Below the pieces are notes generated by a model that did no database searches, was not told the origin of the DNA, and was given only the letters and a program-made list of their open reading frames with translations. Shown in pieces: positions 1 to 11,900 of a stretch of 21,281 nucleotides of DNA. The translations under genes were made by a program, and so were the position numbers. Origin of the DNA: Choristocarpus tenellus KU-1152. Lineage: Eukaryota; Phaeophyceae. The stretch's first letter is position 1, and each line of letters starts with the position of its first letter. The stretch lies in the NCBI GenBank assembly GCA_964200185.2, contig CAXNAD020000352.1, forward strand, positions 1 through 21,281. The letters are read 5' to 3'.

Positions 1-1
1 G

Positions 2-61
2 GGGGATGAAGAGGATGAGGTTAACATTCAAACACTGTATGAAAATAAAATAAAAATGTAG
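2..61 (+). CDS. possible C-terminal end of a plus-strand gene entering from the left
   Basis: An open frame enters from the left edge and reads GDEEDEVNIQTLYENKIKM before a TAG at 59-61. AATAAA-like words lie within its last codons. The acidic stretch looks protein-like, but only 19 codons are visible. GAG/GTTAAC inside it could equally be a splice donor. No function can be assigned, and the frame may be open by chance. Confidence 0.15.
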   Translation, partial: GDEEDEVNIQTLYENKIKM

Positions 62-1181
62 GTTCAAGTACCACCCACTACTCCGGCATTTGCCCACAAG
101 ACCTCTTCTAGCAGGGCACAAAAATCAGTCGATTCAGCGAAATGCTTCTAACTCTTATTTTATTTTCCATTCTTGCATGCCCGACGAGATGTTGATTCAA
201 GTATCAACCAAACAAGGGGAGATCTCTCCAGAGGAGACTCCGCTGTTGAAAATTCAACTTCAAGCGGCCGGTCGATTTTTCGAAAATTTTGAATTGTTGC
301 GGGCGGCTCTTTGAAAAATTGGGAAGAAATTGAGCAGGCTGGCTGTTCACGGGTCACCATTTTTAATAGTATTTTTTTTTTTAAGCGGTGTGACAAAAAA
401 TCGCGCCTTCCAAGTATAGTATATTCTCTTTGACAAATAAGATTCTGCACTCGTGAGAGTCTTTTTTTTTCCTTCTTCCGAAAACAGTCGTTTCCACAAA
501 AAAAGTCAAATTTTTACCCCGTATCTTGTAATAAACAAACAAATACATACATATATATATATGAGTTTTTAAAAAAGGGAAAGTGTGGGGTGTGGAGTAC
601 CAACCGGAGGGAGAAAGTATTCTTTTTTTTACAGTGGACAAAACACTTTTTAATTCAGAACTCTTACCCTTACTTCAACCTTTACCTTAGGACCCAATGC
701 TGATCCCTTTGGGAAGACGTTACATCTCTTCTATACGGTGAGCTTGAGTACATGGTCAAACAGGTTTGAGAGGATATTTTCCCAAGTGTGACAGTTACAG
801 ATGGGTTAGAGTTAGTGTTAGGGCTAGGGTTAGGGTTAGAGGGGATCTGCATAAGTGCTGCTGTAGTGGGACAGGAAAGAGATGGCAATTTGAGGGAATC
901 TGTTTCAGGCACCACCACACACACCTCTTGATAGGCACTTTGCCTCCTCTTCCTAACAGCACAGATACACAGGTACCTCCAAAGCACCTTGAAGTGTGGT
1001 TTTAATTGCTGCACCCCTAACACACCATTACACATATATGACCTACTCAAAGCACAGTGCATCGGTTTCAAAATCACTGAAAATTTGAACTAACTCACAA
1101 CAGCATGCTCATGGTGTTGCCTACATCTGTATACCACTTCAAATTTCCTCTTCATAGGACATCAAAAAGCGGTGTCTCCAC
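62..1181. other. noncoding AT-rich stretch downstream of the TPR gene
   Basis: I find no supported exon on either strand. The stretch holds T and A runs (about 368-382, 462-472, 625-632), a small ACATAC/TA microsatellite near 545-562 and the telomere-like tract at 805-840. A minus-strand AATAAA (plus TTTATT at 159-164) could be the poly(A) signal of the TPR gene, but it is over 1 kb past the stop at 1182. A further 3' exon of that gene may be hidden here. Confidence 0.5.
805..840 (+). repeat. interstitial telomere-like hexamer tract
   Basis: Six consecutive hexamers fit GTTAGR/GCTAGG: GTTAGA, GTTAGT, GTTAGG, GCTAGG, GTTAGG, GTTAGA. This is a degenerate TTAGGG-type array. A looser C-rich stretch resembling the opposite strand (CTTACCCTTACTT) lies at about 665-690. 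Such tracts are usually remnants of telomere-mediated repair or fusion; which applies here is unknown. Confidence 0.6.
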
Positions 1182-3066
1182 TTAGAGTGGTGCAAATGTA
1201 AAATATTCAGGGAGAGTAATGTGGGCAAAACGTAGAAGCACCTCAATTGCTGCACTGAAGGACGCCACGGCAGAATCCATCCCTCCGAGGAGAGCAAGGG
1301 CGCTTCCAAGCCCAAGGTGTGCCCCAACCAAACCAGGACGGATAGACAGGAGACTGCGAAACAATTCTACCGCCTTCCTATAGTTTCCAGTGTTCACCTG
1401 GCACAAGGGATACTGGCATTGATCACTGATGAATCGGGATGGGGAAGGAGGTGACCCTTTCCTTTAGAAGCATGATTTGTCTCCCGGTACTTATATCATT
1501 GTGGTGTGGATATGTATGACCTCTTGTATCAAAAATGCACACACACACACACTCTCTCTCTCTCTCTCTCTCTCTCTGTTTGTATGTTAAGTTATTTTAT
1601 TGCACCTCTCAGTCCAGCAGTAGTTTTCTTGAATAAGGGATGTGTCTGCTGTGTAGTGACCAAAAGCACTACATAGATACTCACAGCAAGTAATGCATAT
1701 AGATCGAGAGCATTCATCAAACAGAACCAAATTCAGAAAGGGAAAGGCAAAGCCAACTCAAGTGCAGGTGGGTAATGACTCACAATAGATCTCTAGTAGA
1801 CTTAAAAGACCAACACAATGCGTGAATAATGGGTCATGCATCATATTGAACAAAAAAAAGAACCTGCAAATACCCCAGGGCAATGACGTTGTCGATATCC
1901 TGATCTCCTACACCATGTGCAAGCTGGGCCCGTGCTGCCTCCAGCACTCCAGGAGAGATGGAACTTTCGGCCAGAGCCTGGGACAAACCATGCACCACAG
2001 CACCTCCGCCTGCCCTGGCCTCCAACTTTAAAACCCCTCTGCCGCCTTCCTCTTCTGACCTGGCCTTGCCTCTCTTTTTCTTTTTCTTTTTTTTCTTCTT
2101 GCCGGTTACCCCCCCGACCTCTTCAGTGCCTGCCTCCTCCTGTTGCCCATCGTTTCCCCCTTCACTTTCCTGACCAACAGATCTCGAGGGCGATTCTCCA
2201 GCCTCATCGGCGCTGTCGGAGTCAGCATTGTATGGTTGAAGCTGATTGGAGGGGGAACTAACGTCAGCGAGCGAACCATCAGACTTATTTGTTGGTTGGT
2301 CCCCAATCTGATCTGCACTCGGTTCACCCCTAGGAGATCCCGTATCATCCACCTCTTTCAATCCGCTTGCAGGCTTACGATGTGGGGGAGAGTTTATGGG
2401 ATCACCCCTATCACCATTTGAACGACCAGCCAGTGCTAGCGTTGCAAGCTCTGCGAACAGTACAACATCCCCCACACCCCTTCCCACGGCAGCTCCAGCC
2501 TCAAACGCCTCTTGCGCCTTGGTGGCATTGCCTAATCGTCGGAATGCTTGCCCTGGTTGTTTCAATAGGGTTGAAATGTCACAGCCACAGGCCAAGCGCA
2601 AGAAAGAGAGAGTCATCGGTCTCGAAACCGGAAGCAATCACTGTGATAATAGATTCTTCATTCTTGTGCTTGTACTGACTTTAGGAAGGTTGATGTGTGC
2701 ACTGATGCAAATCAGGTTTAGGGAAAAGTGTAAAAACTCAATCACAGTAGGACTTAGCTACGGACACCTGTCTAAGCTCTCGGTTGCATGCATACCTTTG
2801 AGTATGTAAGCTCTCAGACAATGCGGTTCCAAACTAATTGCCATGTCGCAGTCCCGGGTACAAGAGCGATACATTTCCAGCTGGACCTTTGCCGCAGCCC
2901 TATTGACAAATATCAACGCGGTAGCTGAATCACTAGCCTTATTGCTGCTTTTGCATCCAACATTGCCAAGCGAAGATGACTTGAGCACTCGGTCATATAG
3001 TACAAGTGCTTCCGCAAATCTCTCCTCTACGAAATGAACAGCAGCAGCAGCTGCAAGATCCTCCAT
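1182..3066 (-). CDS. TPR-repeat (tetratricopeptide) protein, three exons visible
   Basis: Exons on the minus strand are 3066-2796, 2552-1864 and 1397-1182; introns 2553-2795 and 1398-1863 have GT-AG ends and phases 1 and 0. The start is the ATG of MEDLAAAAAVHFVEERFAEA, preceded by a fair Kozak context. TPR-like helices occur at residues 1-110 (RFAEALVLYDRVL, LIFVNRAAAKVQLEMYRSCT, then GQAFRRLGNATKAQEAFEAG across the first junction). A third unit in exon 3 reads GNYRKAVELFRSLLSIRPGL. Between them lie about 150 acidic or polar, probably disordered residues and a run of nine lysines (GKKKKKKKKKRGK, near 2075-2101), then a helical stretch ending GYLQ. Reading through gives a stop at 1182 and about 391 residues; GAG/GTGCTT at 1242 could instead be a donor to an unseen exon. 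TPR arrays bind other proteins, for example as chaperone co-factors (family knowledge). The start resembles SGT1 or STI1-type TPRs, but no CS or SGS domain is visible. Confidence 0.7.
1537..1577. repeat. compound (AC)n(TC)n microsatellite
   Basis: About eight CA units run directly into about thirteen CT units. The tract lies inside the 466-nt intron between the second and third exons of the TPR gene. On that gene's strand it reads (GA)n(GT)n. Confidence 0.9.
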
Positions 3067-3321
3067 GGGATTGATGCATTGATATGGTCTGAGGAGTACC
3101 AACACAAATTCGCGGTGTTGCATCACCGTCTAAGGCTTGTTGAGTCCATTGATCCATTGTAACTGTGACCTGACATCACCAATATCTACGTTATTCTTTT
3201 ATTAGAAAAAAAAGACGTCCACATCCCATCCATAATCAACATGGGATGAGTGACTGCGTAATGGTCGATTCTGTTGACCTGGTAGTAATGGGCAAACTCT
3301 TTCGACAAGGTAGTCCAGAGT
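3067..3321. promoter_or_regulatory. divergent intergenic region, probable bidirectional promoter
   Basis: The TPR gene starts leftward at 3066 and the acidic-protein ORF starts rightward at 3322. The 255 bp between them should hold both promoters and 5' UTRs. No clear TATA box or initiator stands out. The plus strand has an upstream ATG at 3261 opening a 32-codon frame that overlaps the main start (see findings). Confidence 0.45.
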
Positions 3322-3359
3322 ATGATCCTGCAGTCGAGCATTTCTCTGGACCCTCCTAA
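3261..3359 (+). other. upstream ORF overlapping the main start of the next gene
   Basis: The ATG at 3261 opens a 32-codon frame (MVDSVDLVVMGKLFRQGSPE...) ending in TAA at 3357-3359. It overlaps the 3322 start by 38 nt in another frame. It could be a regulatory uORF or the real N-terminus joined by a splice I cannot see. Confidence 0.3.
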
Positions 3360-5107
3360 TTTGGTGCCTGTATCGGATGTGCCACGCAACTCAGAGTGTG
3401 GGTCTCAAAACATCCAACAAAATGATCTGACGCTGTCCACGAGAGATCCATGCCCTTCAAATGTCGATGTGCTCAACTTGTCACCAGCTACCGAGAAATG
3501 CCTAAGTGAAGATTGTCCCATAGATTGGAAGGCACCAAGAAATTCCTGCATGTCCTACGATGGTCAGGGAAAACAGGGGAACGTGCAAGTTGTAGTGGAT
3601 TCTGGAGCATTTTGGGGGGGCAAGGAACCAGATGTTACCGTTACAACGGAAAATGGTGAGGGAATTGTGTTGCACAAGGAATCTACGACTGATCTTGTGC
3701 AAGATAAAGCAGTCCTTGAGGAAGACAAGGACAAAGGTGTATCTCCGAATAATAGCATTAGCAAAGCAGAGGGTAGTACCATCCTTGACAACCCAAGAAT
3801 AGATGAAGTGGAAGAAAACAGCACGAATCTGGACCTTAGTAACCCCGTACAAGCTCATGAACTATGTGGACTGGGTGAGAAAGCTGAAAAGGGCGCTACG
3901 AAGGACAAACAGACTGTCATTGGGGAAGCGGAGAGTGATGTGCCCTTGTACGGCAACCCCTCATCTCGTCATCAAAGAACAACAGATTGTACCGTCACGT
4001 ATAACCAGAGAAGTCGAGAAAAGGGGATTGTGCGTGGTCAGGAGGCCGAGGGCCTCTTTCAAGCTTCTAGTGAATGCTTTGGATTGGGTCAGGAAATTCG
4101 TGCAGATGTTGCAGAAGATTTGCAGCTTATCCACGGAAATGGGGGTGAGGGACTACCATTGGACGTAAAATGTTCGGAGCAAATTAATGGTAGCACACCT
4201 AGGGGCATTCCAGGTGGGTACAAGACAGACAAAAGGAACGAAAAGGGATCTAGCCATTCCTCAATAGTTGATCAAGGAAATGCTTCACATCCATGTGGTA
4301 GTGTTGGTGGAGGGAATACAGCAAATCAGCAGCAAGTAGAGAACCTGGAAGATAATTCAACGCATCATGTGAACGAACAGGATATCGGCGAGAATAGCCC
4401 CGGCATCGTGCAAAGAAAAGAAAAGGAAAACTGTTCACATATTGAGGCATTCCTGCCTTCAAGTAGGTTCGAGGGGAGTAGGCCTGGATATGTTTTTAAA
4501 ATTGAGGACCAGGGTCTAGGATACTATGTGGAAGGCTACCAACCGACCAGGAAGCGGAGCAAGCAAACTGTAGTCTATCGTCCTTGGAATTCTGGGCCTG
4601 GGGGCGACACAGTTCATCGAGGCCCTATTGGACCACTGCTTAAGCCCCCTGCCACAGGCATTCAGTCCAAGGTCAGGAAAACTGATTCACGAGAGGAAAG
4701 GTTAGTAGCATTTTTCCACACCTTTTCGAATAGGCAATGAATACTGCATGCAGACCCAACCCACACCTGTCATAGGGAGTAGAGGCTCTCACCTCTGTTT
4801 ACCACCGCATGTATCCTTGCCTCCCAGCAAGCCCTTCATGGCACGGATGATAGCCCATCGAAACTCCCGGGGATTCCAGTCTACACTACTTGCACGTGAG
4901 AAAATCCTTGACCAGCACATGATAGTGCTGTTGGAGGGAATAATTGATCCAAGCAAGTTCAGGAAGCGTCATGGATACAATATTCATGGGGAGATGTTGG
5001 GAATGGACGGGAAAATGATTGAGAAGGCAAGGAAACAACCAACCTGTGCGTCGATGTTTGTGAAAAAAACGCAACAGAAAAATATGAATATCGTGGCATT
5101 GACATAG
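3322..5107 (+). CDS. acidic, largely disordered protein with a conserved-looking C-terminal region; possibly the 5' part of the next gene
   Basis: Exon 1 is 3322-4700 and exon 2 begins at 4828, joined by a 127-nt GT-AG intron (AAAG/GTTAGT to CTCCCAG) in phase 2, giving ...DSREESKPFMAR. As drawn the protein has about 552 residues. Residues 1 to about 380 are polar, rich in E, D, S, N and G, with no repeats, signal peptide or membrane segment. From about residue 388 the sequence becomes ordered and basic: FKIEDQGLGYYVEGYQPTRK, then VVYRPWNSGPGG, then helical STLLAREKILDQHMIVLLEG and FRKRHGYNIHGEMLGMDGK. I do not recognise the family. A frame stop precedes the ATG at 3286-3288. AAG/GCAAGG at 5027 is a possible GC donor that joins in phase to the exon at 5977, replacing the weak tail that ends at the TAG at 5105-5107. 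No AATAAA was found between 5107 and 5976, which mildly favours the joined model. Confidence 0.6.
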
Positions 5108-5976
5108 AAAGCAGCAACTCAGACATGAGTAAAGAAGTTTTTTCACTAACAGTCTCACAGGGGAGGGATTGCTGATGCAGGATGCGAGCATATAGGGGAA
5201 CCCAACTCGAAATCCGAAGGTGCTAAGAACTTTCTTTTGTGGTTAGCAAAGGAAAAAATAGCTGTCTAGAGTGAAGATACAAGGGGTCAAGGCATTGAAC
5301 AGAGTTTGAACCGAAGGAAGTGAAAGGTATCCTGGTTTTGGTCGTTTTTCATTTTAGTTTATTTTTCAATCTCTTGCAAATCACCCAAATTTCTATAGAT
5401 GAAGTTCTAAGTTTGACCTGAGAGCGTTTATATGTCCATTGTTTGAACTTTTCCGACACAATTCAGAAAATATCCCTTACACATTTGTAAAAAAAAAGTC
5501 GAAATTTGCACGCATTTGTCGATGCCCTTAAAATATACCTTTGGGTACCTCATTTACTTTGACTCTGTGATACAACTCTAGGAAAAAAACTCCAACAGAA
5601 CCCACAATGCACATTGGAAGGGAAAGGCTTTTCTATCTCTGATAATATCATTAGAAGCTTTGCATTGATTAGAGGTGATAACCAACACTTCAACTGTACT
5701 TGGCACAGTTTCCGAGATGAAATCATGACGCCATGACTGGTGGCCAAGAGCAAACTCTCTGTCCTCCTCCAGTCCCTACATACAGTGCAAACATGCAACA
5801 CATCTATAAAACCCTCTCTTCCCATAGCAGCACAGAGTGGGAGACACTCCTAGTCAACTGAAAACAACTCTTGATCAAACACATACGATAGACAGGTGCT
5901 CCCTTCTGCTCCCTCAAAAAAACATGAGTCTTCCCCTGCTCTATTCACTCACCTTAATTACAACAAAACGATACAG
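5108..5976. other. noncoding stretch (intergenic, or an intron of a fused gene)
   Basis: No supported exon is seen on either strand. It is moderately AT-rich with short T and A runs. In-frame sequence just left of 5977 is open back to 5875, and a CAG at 5893-5895 is an alternative acceptor that would lengthen the next exon by 81 nt. In the fused-gene model this is a 950-nt GC-AG intron starting at 5027. Confidence 0.45.
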
Positions 5977-8900
5977 GTGATCCCGCCAAAATCTCCAGAA
6001 GAGATAGCGAAGCTCCCCTGGTATCGAAAAGTATACGAAGAGCGCCTGGGAAAGCACCTACCAGTCAAGCGCTTGGGTGATAGCATTGAGGCAAGGAGGG
6101 AGGCACTGGCCTATTCAAGGACCTTCACCTCAGAGCTTGGCTCTAGATCGGATCAGTTGCACCAATCTCTGAGTAAGGCACTGCAGGTGGGAAAAAAAAA
6201 AGGTTCACAAAAGATTATATTGGACGCCGCCTTCTTGCCACAAGTTTGTGCATCCATTACCTTCACATTCTGGTAAGGAGTCTCTGCAGGGATCTAGGTG
6301 GCCAGCGATGTGGTAGTAGTTGAAGAACTGTACTCTCTGTAAGGTATTCTGGGACCCACTGTGCACCTTTTTTTCAAAGTACAACATCTAAGTGCAAGAA
6401 TCGTTTCCAGACATCACAGTTTCCAAATAAATATGGAGTGCCTCATTCCTAATCTAGTGACTTGTATCCTTTCTATGTACTATCTATGCTCCTACAAAAG
6501 TGAAACCATCAAAGAGGGCAGCCAATTTTACTCCTTTGAGCATGAAGGCCTTTTTGAACTTTGTACAACATACACCATGAACCTTTCCTGACATAGAGTC
6601 AACCCTTCTTTAGAAACTGTGGCTGTAGAAGAGTAGATTTGATCCGAACACATTGCTTTACCCAAAGTGCCCTCCACAGTGCTCAAAACAGGTGCACCAA
6701 GAGGCATTCATAGTGGCTCTTAAACTCAACTTGACCCTCCTCTTAGATGGTTTCCTTCTTAGATCTTAAGGTACAAGGGAATCATTGGGAGAACTTATGC
6801 TGACCCTTGCCCAAGATAGAGTGAATGGGCCCGGGATGTGTGTATTTACACCTCTTGGATAGAAATTTCAAGAGTCAGGGGCACCGTGGCCTCAGGGTTA
6901 GGATCCATGCTGTCCTGGCCTAATAGAGCCTGCAGTGGTGTGCTCTCTCCCGCTACCGTCTCCATCATGCAAAAAAACCCCATGGGATTGACTCCTATCT
7001 TGTCCATGACAAAAAGGGGGTTCGGGTTAGCATGGCGGGATCATGAAAAAAGGGCATATAACCCACCAGGATGCCAATCTGTTGCTCTGCTACTGCTACT
7101 AGTGTGTTGTCAAACGAGGGTTGGCTAGAGACAGGATAAGGAAGTGTACCTTTACGGAATACTAGCAATTCAATCCCGACTGAATTTCGTACTCCCTTCA
7201 TGGTGCTAATATTATATTCTTTCAAGGATTCTGAAATTCCGAAATAATCCTTGCTGCTGGTACATAAGTAAGTACCTCCACCATTGTTACCAACGGCAAC
7301 TGCTGAGGCGTTGAGCCTGGCAATGGGGTGCAGGCCTGAGCACGCAGTAAGAGTGCTTTAGGTTATGTCAACCACGTCGGGGCAGGCATTGAGTCATGTT
7401 TCTTAGGTGCAATGGTTTTATCAGTAAAATAACACTTTCTTACACACCTACAGTATATGACATGCCATCAATCTAGCAATGAGGAGACGGGGAGAATGAT
7501 ACCAGTCTACCTTCTCACCAATTTCTTGACTGATTTGACTCAATTTTAGGGTGTTACGCATTTGGGGTTTGTCACAGAGGACTACAACCGTCCGGGTGGG
7601 TATACCATAGACGGGAGGAAGATCTTGCCACGTGGACAAAAGCAAACCAACGAACTCCATCAAACCATGGATCAGAAGGAGCGGGCTTGCTCGTGAGTGT
7701 CTTTGCATTCCCTCACACTCTGTGCAAGAAAACCACTCCCAGTTTGTTTGCTGCGTAGAACTTGCAGGTTAATGACCTGACCTTGATCCATACCGTGCAA
7801 TAGATCATCAGCTGGAGACGTTTAATGGAAAATGTGAAGATTGATTCAGGTGTCTTTGGCTTATTGATGTGAAGAAAGGGACAATAGATGCTCCATTCCT
7901 TAAGTCTCATTTAGTACAAGTCTGGAGCATGAGGCCAGTTCAGTCTCTCCTGGATTGGTCTCCACCCTCTTACCATTGTCCCAACTGTCTGACCTAAGGA
8001 GAGAGGGACTTTCACTTTTTTAGGACCTAAATGTAGTAGATCCCAATATAAAGCAGTTTTCCTGGTAAACATCCCCTCATACAATATACCCTTACCTCTC
8101 ACCTTATAACCCTCACCCCTTCTCCTCTGCCTTGCGCTTGATAGTCCCAACCTCAAGCGGCCACCCCATCCTCCCACACACTATCAGACCAACCTCCAAC
8201 ATCCGCAGTCTGTTCCAAGTCTCTAATGTCAATGCCTATGTCACACCTTGGTCAGGCATGTATTCAAAGTCATCCAACGGTTCCGTTGCGCTCACGAGGA
8301 CATCACGGAGGCCATCAAAGGCAAGGATCAGGCCCTTAACAAGATGATGAAGAAGATGGATACCACTATTCTCCAAGAGATTGCCGATGAGGCCGTCCGA
8401 GATTCGGGAATGGGCATTTACAGGCAAAAAAATAGAAAAATCACAGGGAATAGCATAGGAGGGGAGGGGAACTTTGGGAGAGAAAGTAGCATCTCAGGGC
8501 TTGATAGAGCGTCGAGAGAGAGTCCTGAGGAACAGAGGAAGAGGTTCACCAAAATGCTCAAGGTGTGTTGTTGGGCATGGTGGAGAACAATGAGATGCTA
8601 GGCTATCCCTGTACCATCTGTACATATTGGGAGGGTATCTTCGCCTTTTGTGTTGTGTGAGTGCTGCAACGCTGGAAGATCGGACCTCTCTTTTGGGAGC
8701 ACTTGTCCCTACCTTGTGTGTCTGTTGAACAGCACGAATTAGTACTGATCCTAAAGGCCATGGGTCGCCCTGGTCGGACTCGCAGTATTGAGAATGGAGA
8801 TGTAATAGTTGCCCCAATATCCAGAGTCAGGTTGCCTTCATGCAAACTCTTTCATATCGCATTTTGCACTCAGACTCATGTCAAGGATCGAGACAAGGAG

Positions 8901-11900
8901 CTGATGAAAGGGGTCCAAGCCCTTGGGGACGAAGTAGCAGAGGAGGTAAGTTGGCACTGTGGGTATGGTTTCACTAGACAGGCAAAAGCAAAATGCATGC
9001 AAAAGATAGAGAACGTGCAGTGGTCTTGTTGTTGAAACTTTGGCTCTTCATTTTTTCAACATGTATTTGTGGTTGTGAAAGTCTTCAAGCGGGCACCAGG
9101 GAGCAGGATCTGGAAATATCATAATAGTATTGCCAGGCGAAAACAGTGCTTGTACACTAACGTGAATGTGTATGGTTAGATTATGAGTATCATTACTAAT
9201 ATCTCAATTGCAATACTAAATGTGTAGGTACTGATTCAACCTCCTCAAACCTACCGTCAGAGTTAGCACAAAGAGTATTGCACTTACAAATGGGAATAAA
9301 TGAAAAACTCAAATAAAGCATGACCATTTTCAACCAGGCGAACCAAAACCGGTCCCAGAGGACAATTCGAAACATACCAAAGGGAACAATTTGATACGGC
9401 TGCAGTAGATTGTACACAATGTCAGACAGTGTGTGTGCATCTCTCCACAGGATCTTTTCCATAGGATTGCCCTCTCTCTCCAACTGAGCAACCGTAAACA
9501 AGAAAATGCTACAATACATACAAAATCTTGCTCCTATTTTCTGTCACCTCAAAACACATACACATACACATATGTCAGTCACTGAGCCACCCCTGGTGTC
9601 TTGCTATGATCTTTTTCGCGAAGATGATGGACACCCTTGCTCAGGGTACTGAGATACTCCCTGAAAGCTGGCGTCAGGATCGGCAAAATCTACGAAATAT
9701 GGAAAGGCGCAGAAGGGAGCTAATCAAAGAGCGGGAGCAGGCAGCCAATAGAAAGGTGTGCCCCTGGAGACCAGGAGGGCTTCATATTGCTCATGAGCCC
9801 TGGGACCCTCTGCACATGAAAGATAACCCTACCCCCGTACAAAATGCATCAGAGCCGGGGACAGTGGTGCTGGAAGCAAGATCCACTCCAGGACAAGAGA
9901 AACAAGGGGCAATAAGTAGGGGGGAAACGTTGGAGGTGGGAGGGAGTAGTAAGGGTCGTCCACAGAGGCCACGAACCGCTCCACCTCTCACAAACTTCAT
10001 GGATCACATGAGTCTACGAACTCGGAAAGTGCTGGCTTCCCAGAGACCAGGTGGGACCCTTTTTGATGCATTTATGGTGTACAGGACAGTACCATATCCA
10101 CTCCAGCGGTCTCCTGGTTCAGATCCTCCCATATGCACTGAAGAAAGGGGGAATGAAAGATTCTTGTTCGTTGCAGAGAGGGATGCAGTGCCCTCTGCTC
10201 TGCCAACTGGGAAATGGACTGGAGATGGCAGGACAACCAAAGTCAGAAAACACTGGCCCTGCAGAAGGGGAGGAAAAAATCAAAGTTTGAGGAAATGTTG
10301 CGCTAGACAAAGATGTCCCACATCTGCATGGGCAGAGTTCAAACGAAAACCAGAGCGCCCTTCTTCTGCTAGGTCAAGCAGGATTCCTTCTAGCCCGAGG
10401 CACACAGGTAGGAGCCGTAGAGACCTGGAGGTGGCAAGGCCTCACTCAGTAACAACAGGAAATAGACAAACTGTTCCGGGAGCACCACCACGACCAGCAA
10501 CTGCAACAGGAAGTCGTGTTGTGCATAGCACAACCACAATCGGGGGGCGAGCTGTGGGCTCCAGGGGAGGGGCAACAGCTCTAGGTGATCAGCTACGTTG
10601 TGGTTCTGATGTGGCAACCCATGTAACACCAACAGATACGGAATTGGTGGGAGGTGAACAAAGCAAGTTGAACTTGTACCAGCATAGCCGAACAGAGATG
10701 ACTGTCCTTTGGGCCCGCTTTTGCAGACCCTCTGATGTTGTGCACACTTGTGCCATTTGGCCATCAAGGTCTTTCCCTGCCACACCAACACAATCTAGAA
10801 CACAAGATCGGGACAAGGTAATCTCTACGACCATTGACACTGTGGGACCTCAACAAGACGACATTGATTCTGACGGTCTAGAGACCTGTTGTGGTGGTAT
10901 TGGGAGAACAAGGGAAGTCAATGAGGGCATGAAGGGTACCAAATACGCTGGGGAAGAAGAGGTTGAAGGCATTGTTCGGATGGAAAACAGAGATGGGAAA
11001 GGTGGAGAAGGAGAGGTTAAATCTACCTTGGAGGTGTTAGAAGCGAAACTGCACGCTAGCAGTCAACGTTGGGTTAAAGAGCGACATAGAGTCTTCAGGT
11101 GGGTGCCGAGGTGGATCACTCGGACGATAAGAAATGGGAACCATTGTAAGGGACCTTCCACTTCGTTCATCATGGGAAAAGCGAGCTATTATATGACATG
11201 ATGGCTTCAAGAAGTGCTCGAGAGCAATCGCTTCTCCAGCACAGTACAATTCCCTGGAGACCTGTCACCTCATGATATTGCAGACCTCCAAAAAGGAGCA
11301 TGTCTTCTTCTCCATATTGGAGAGAGAGGGAATTATGTGTAGCTCCATCCAAAACCTGTACGAGTTAAAGTATCTTAGAGGGCAAAGCCGTTTCCGTTTG
11401 GGAACCAAAATCCAGTGTTGCAATTTTGATGTAATTTTGGGTATCGTGTTTGTTAGGAAGTGTCAATATCCTTGTTCCGGACACACCTTTTCAAACATAC
11501 ACATTTTACCTACTCCAAAACATTTTGGAGTAGGAAAATGTCATAAAACACCTGTGGGAAGCCAAGCCCCAAACGGGCAAACAGGGCAAAACTCGTACCC
11601 TCTAAGGTACTTTCATTCTACTGCTATCCATTTCACATGCATTCTGCCTGAAACAGTGGGCTGAAATAGTACATCCCTCAGTTCTCTTTTCTTGGTGCAT
11701 TTCTTGTGCCCTTGATGAATTTAACCTCATGCCCATCATGCCTCAGTGGGTATGCAGACAGATCCAGAAAGGAGCAGAGCTGGGACCCAGAGTCAGAGCT
11801 CATAGAAGCAACATCACCCCGGTGGATGCACAGGCAAGCACGAAAAAATTCATGTACGAGTCAGACTAAGGAAAGGGGATCAAGAATGGTGCCTCGGCCA

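Noticed and set aside
682-1077. 131-codon minus-strand ORF downstream of the TPR gene
   Set aside because: Its peptide is built partly from the telomere-like repeat (NPNPSPNTNSNPS) and does not extend the TPR domain.
6880-7030. Possible tRNA-derived SINE (GTGGCCTCAGGGTTAGG as A box, later GATTGACTCC or GGTTCGGGTT as B box)
   Set aside because: The boxes carry mismatches, spacing is wrong and no tail or second copy was seen in the window.
7448-7708. 86-codon minus-strand ORF
   Set aside because: It is the shadow of the plus-strand exon 7550-7692, which has correct splice sites and phases on both sides.
11272-11664. 130-codon ORF spanning MITE copy A
   Set aside because: It runs across the element and intron sequence; part of the same peptide appears from copy B, so it is a by-product of the repeat.
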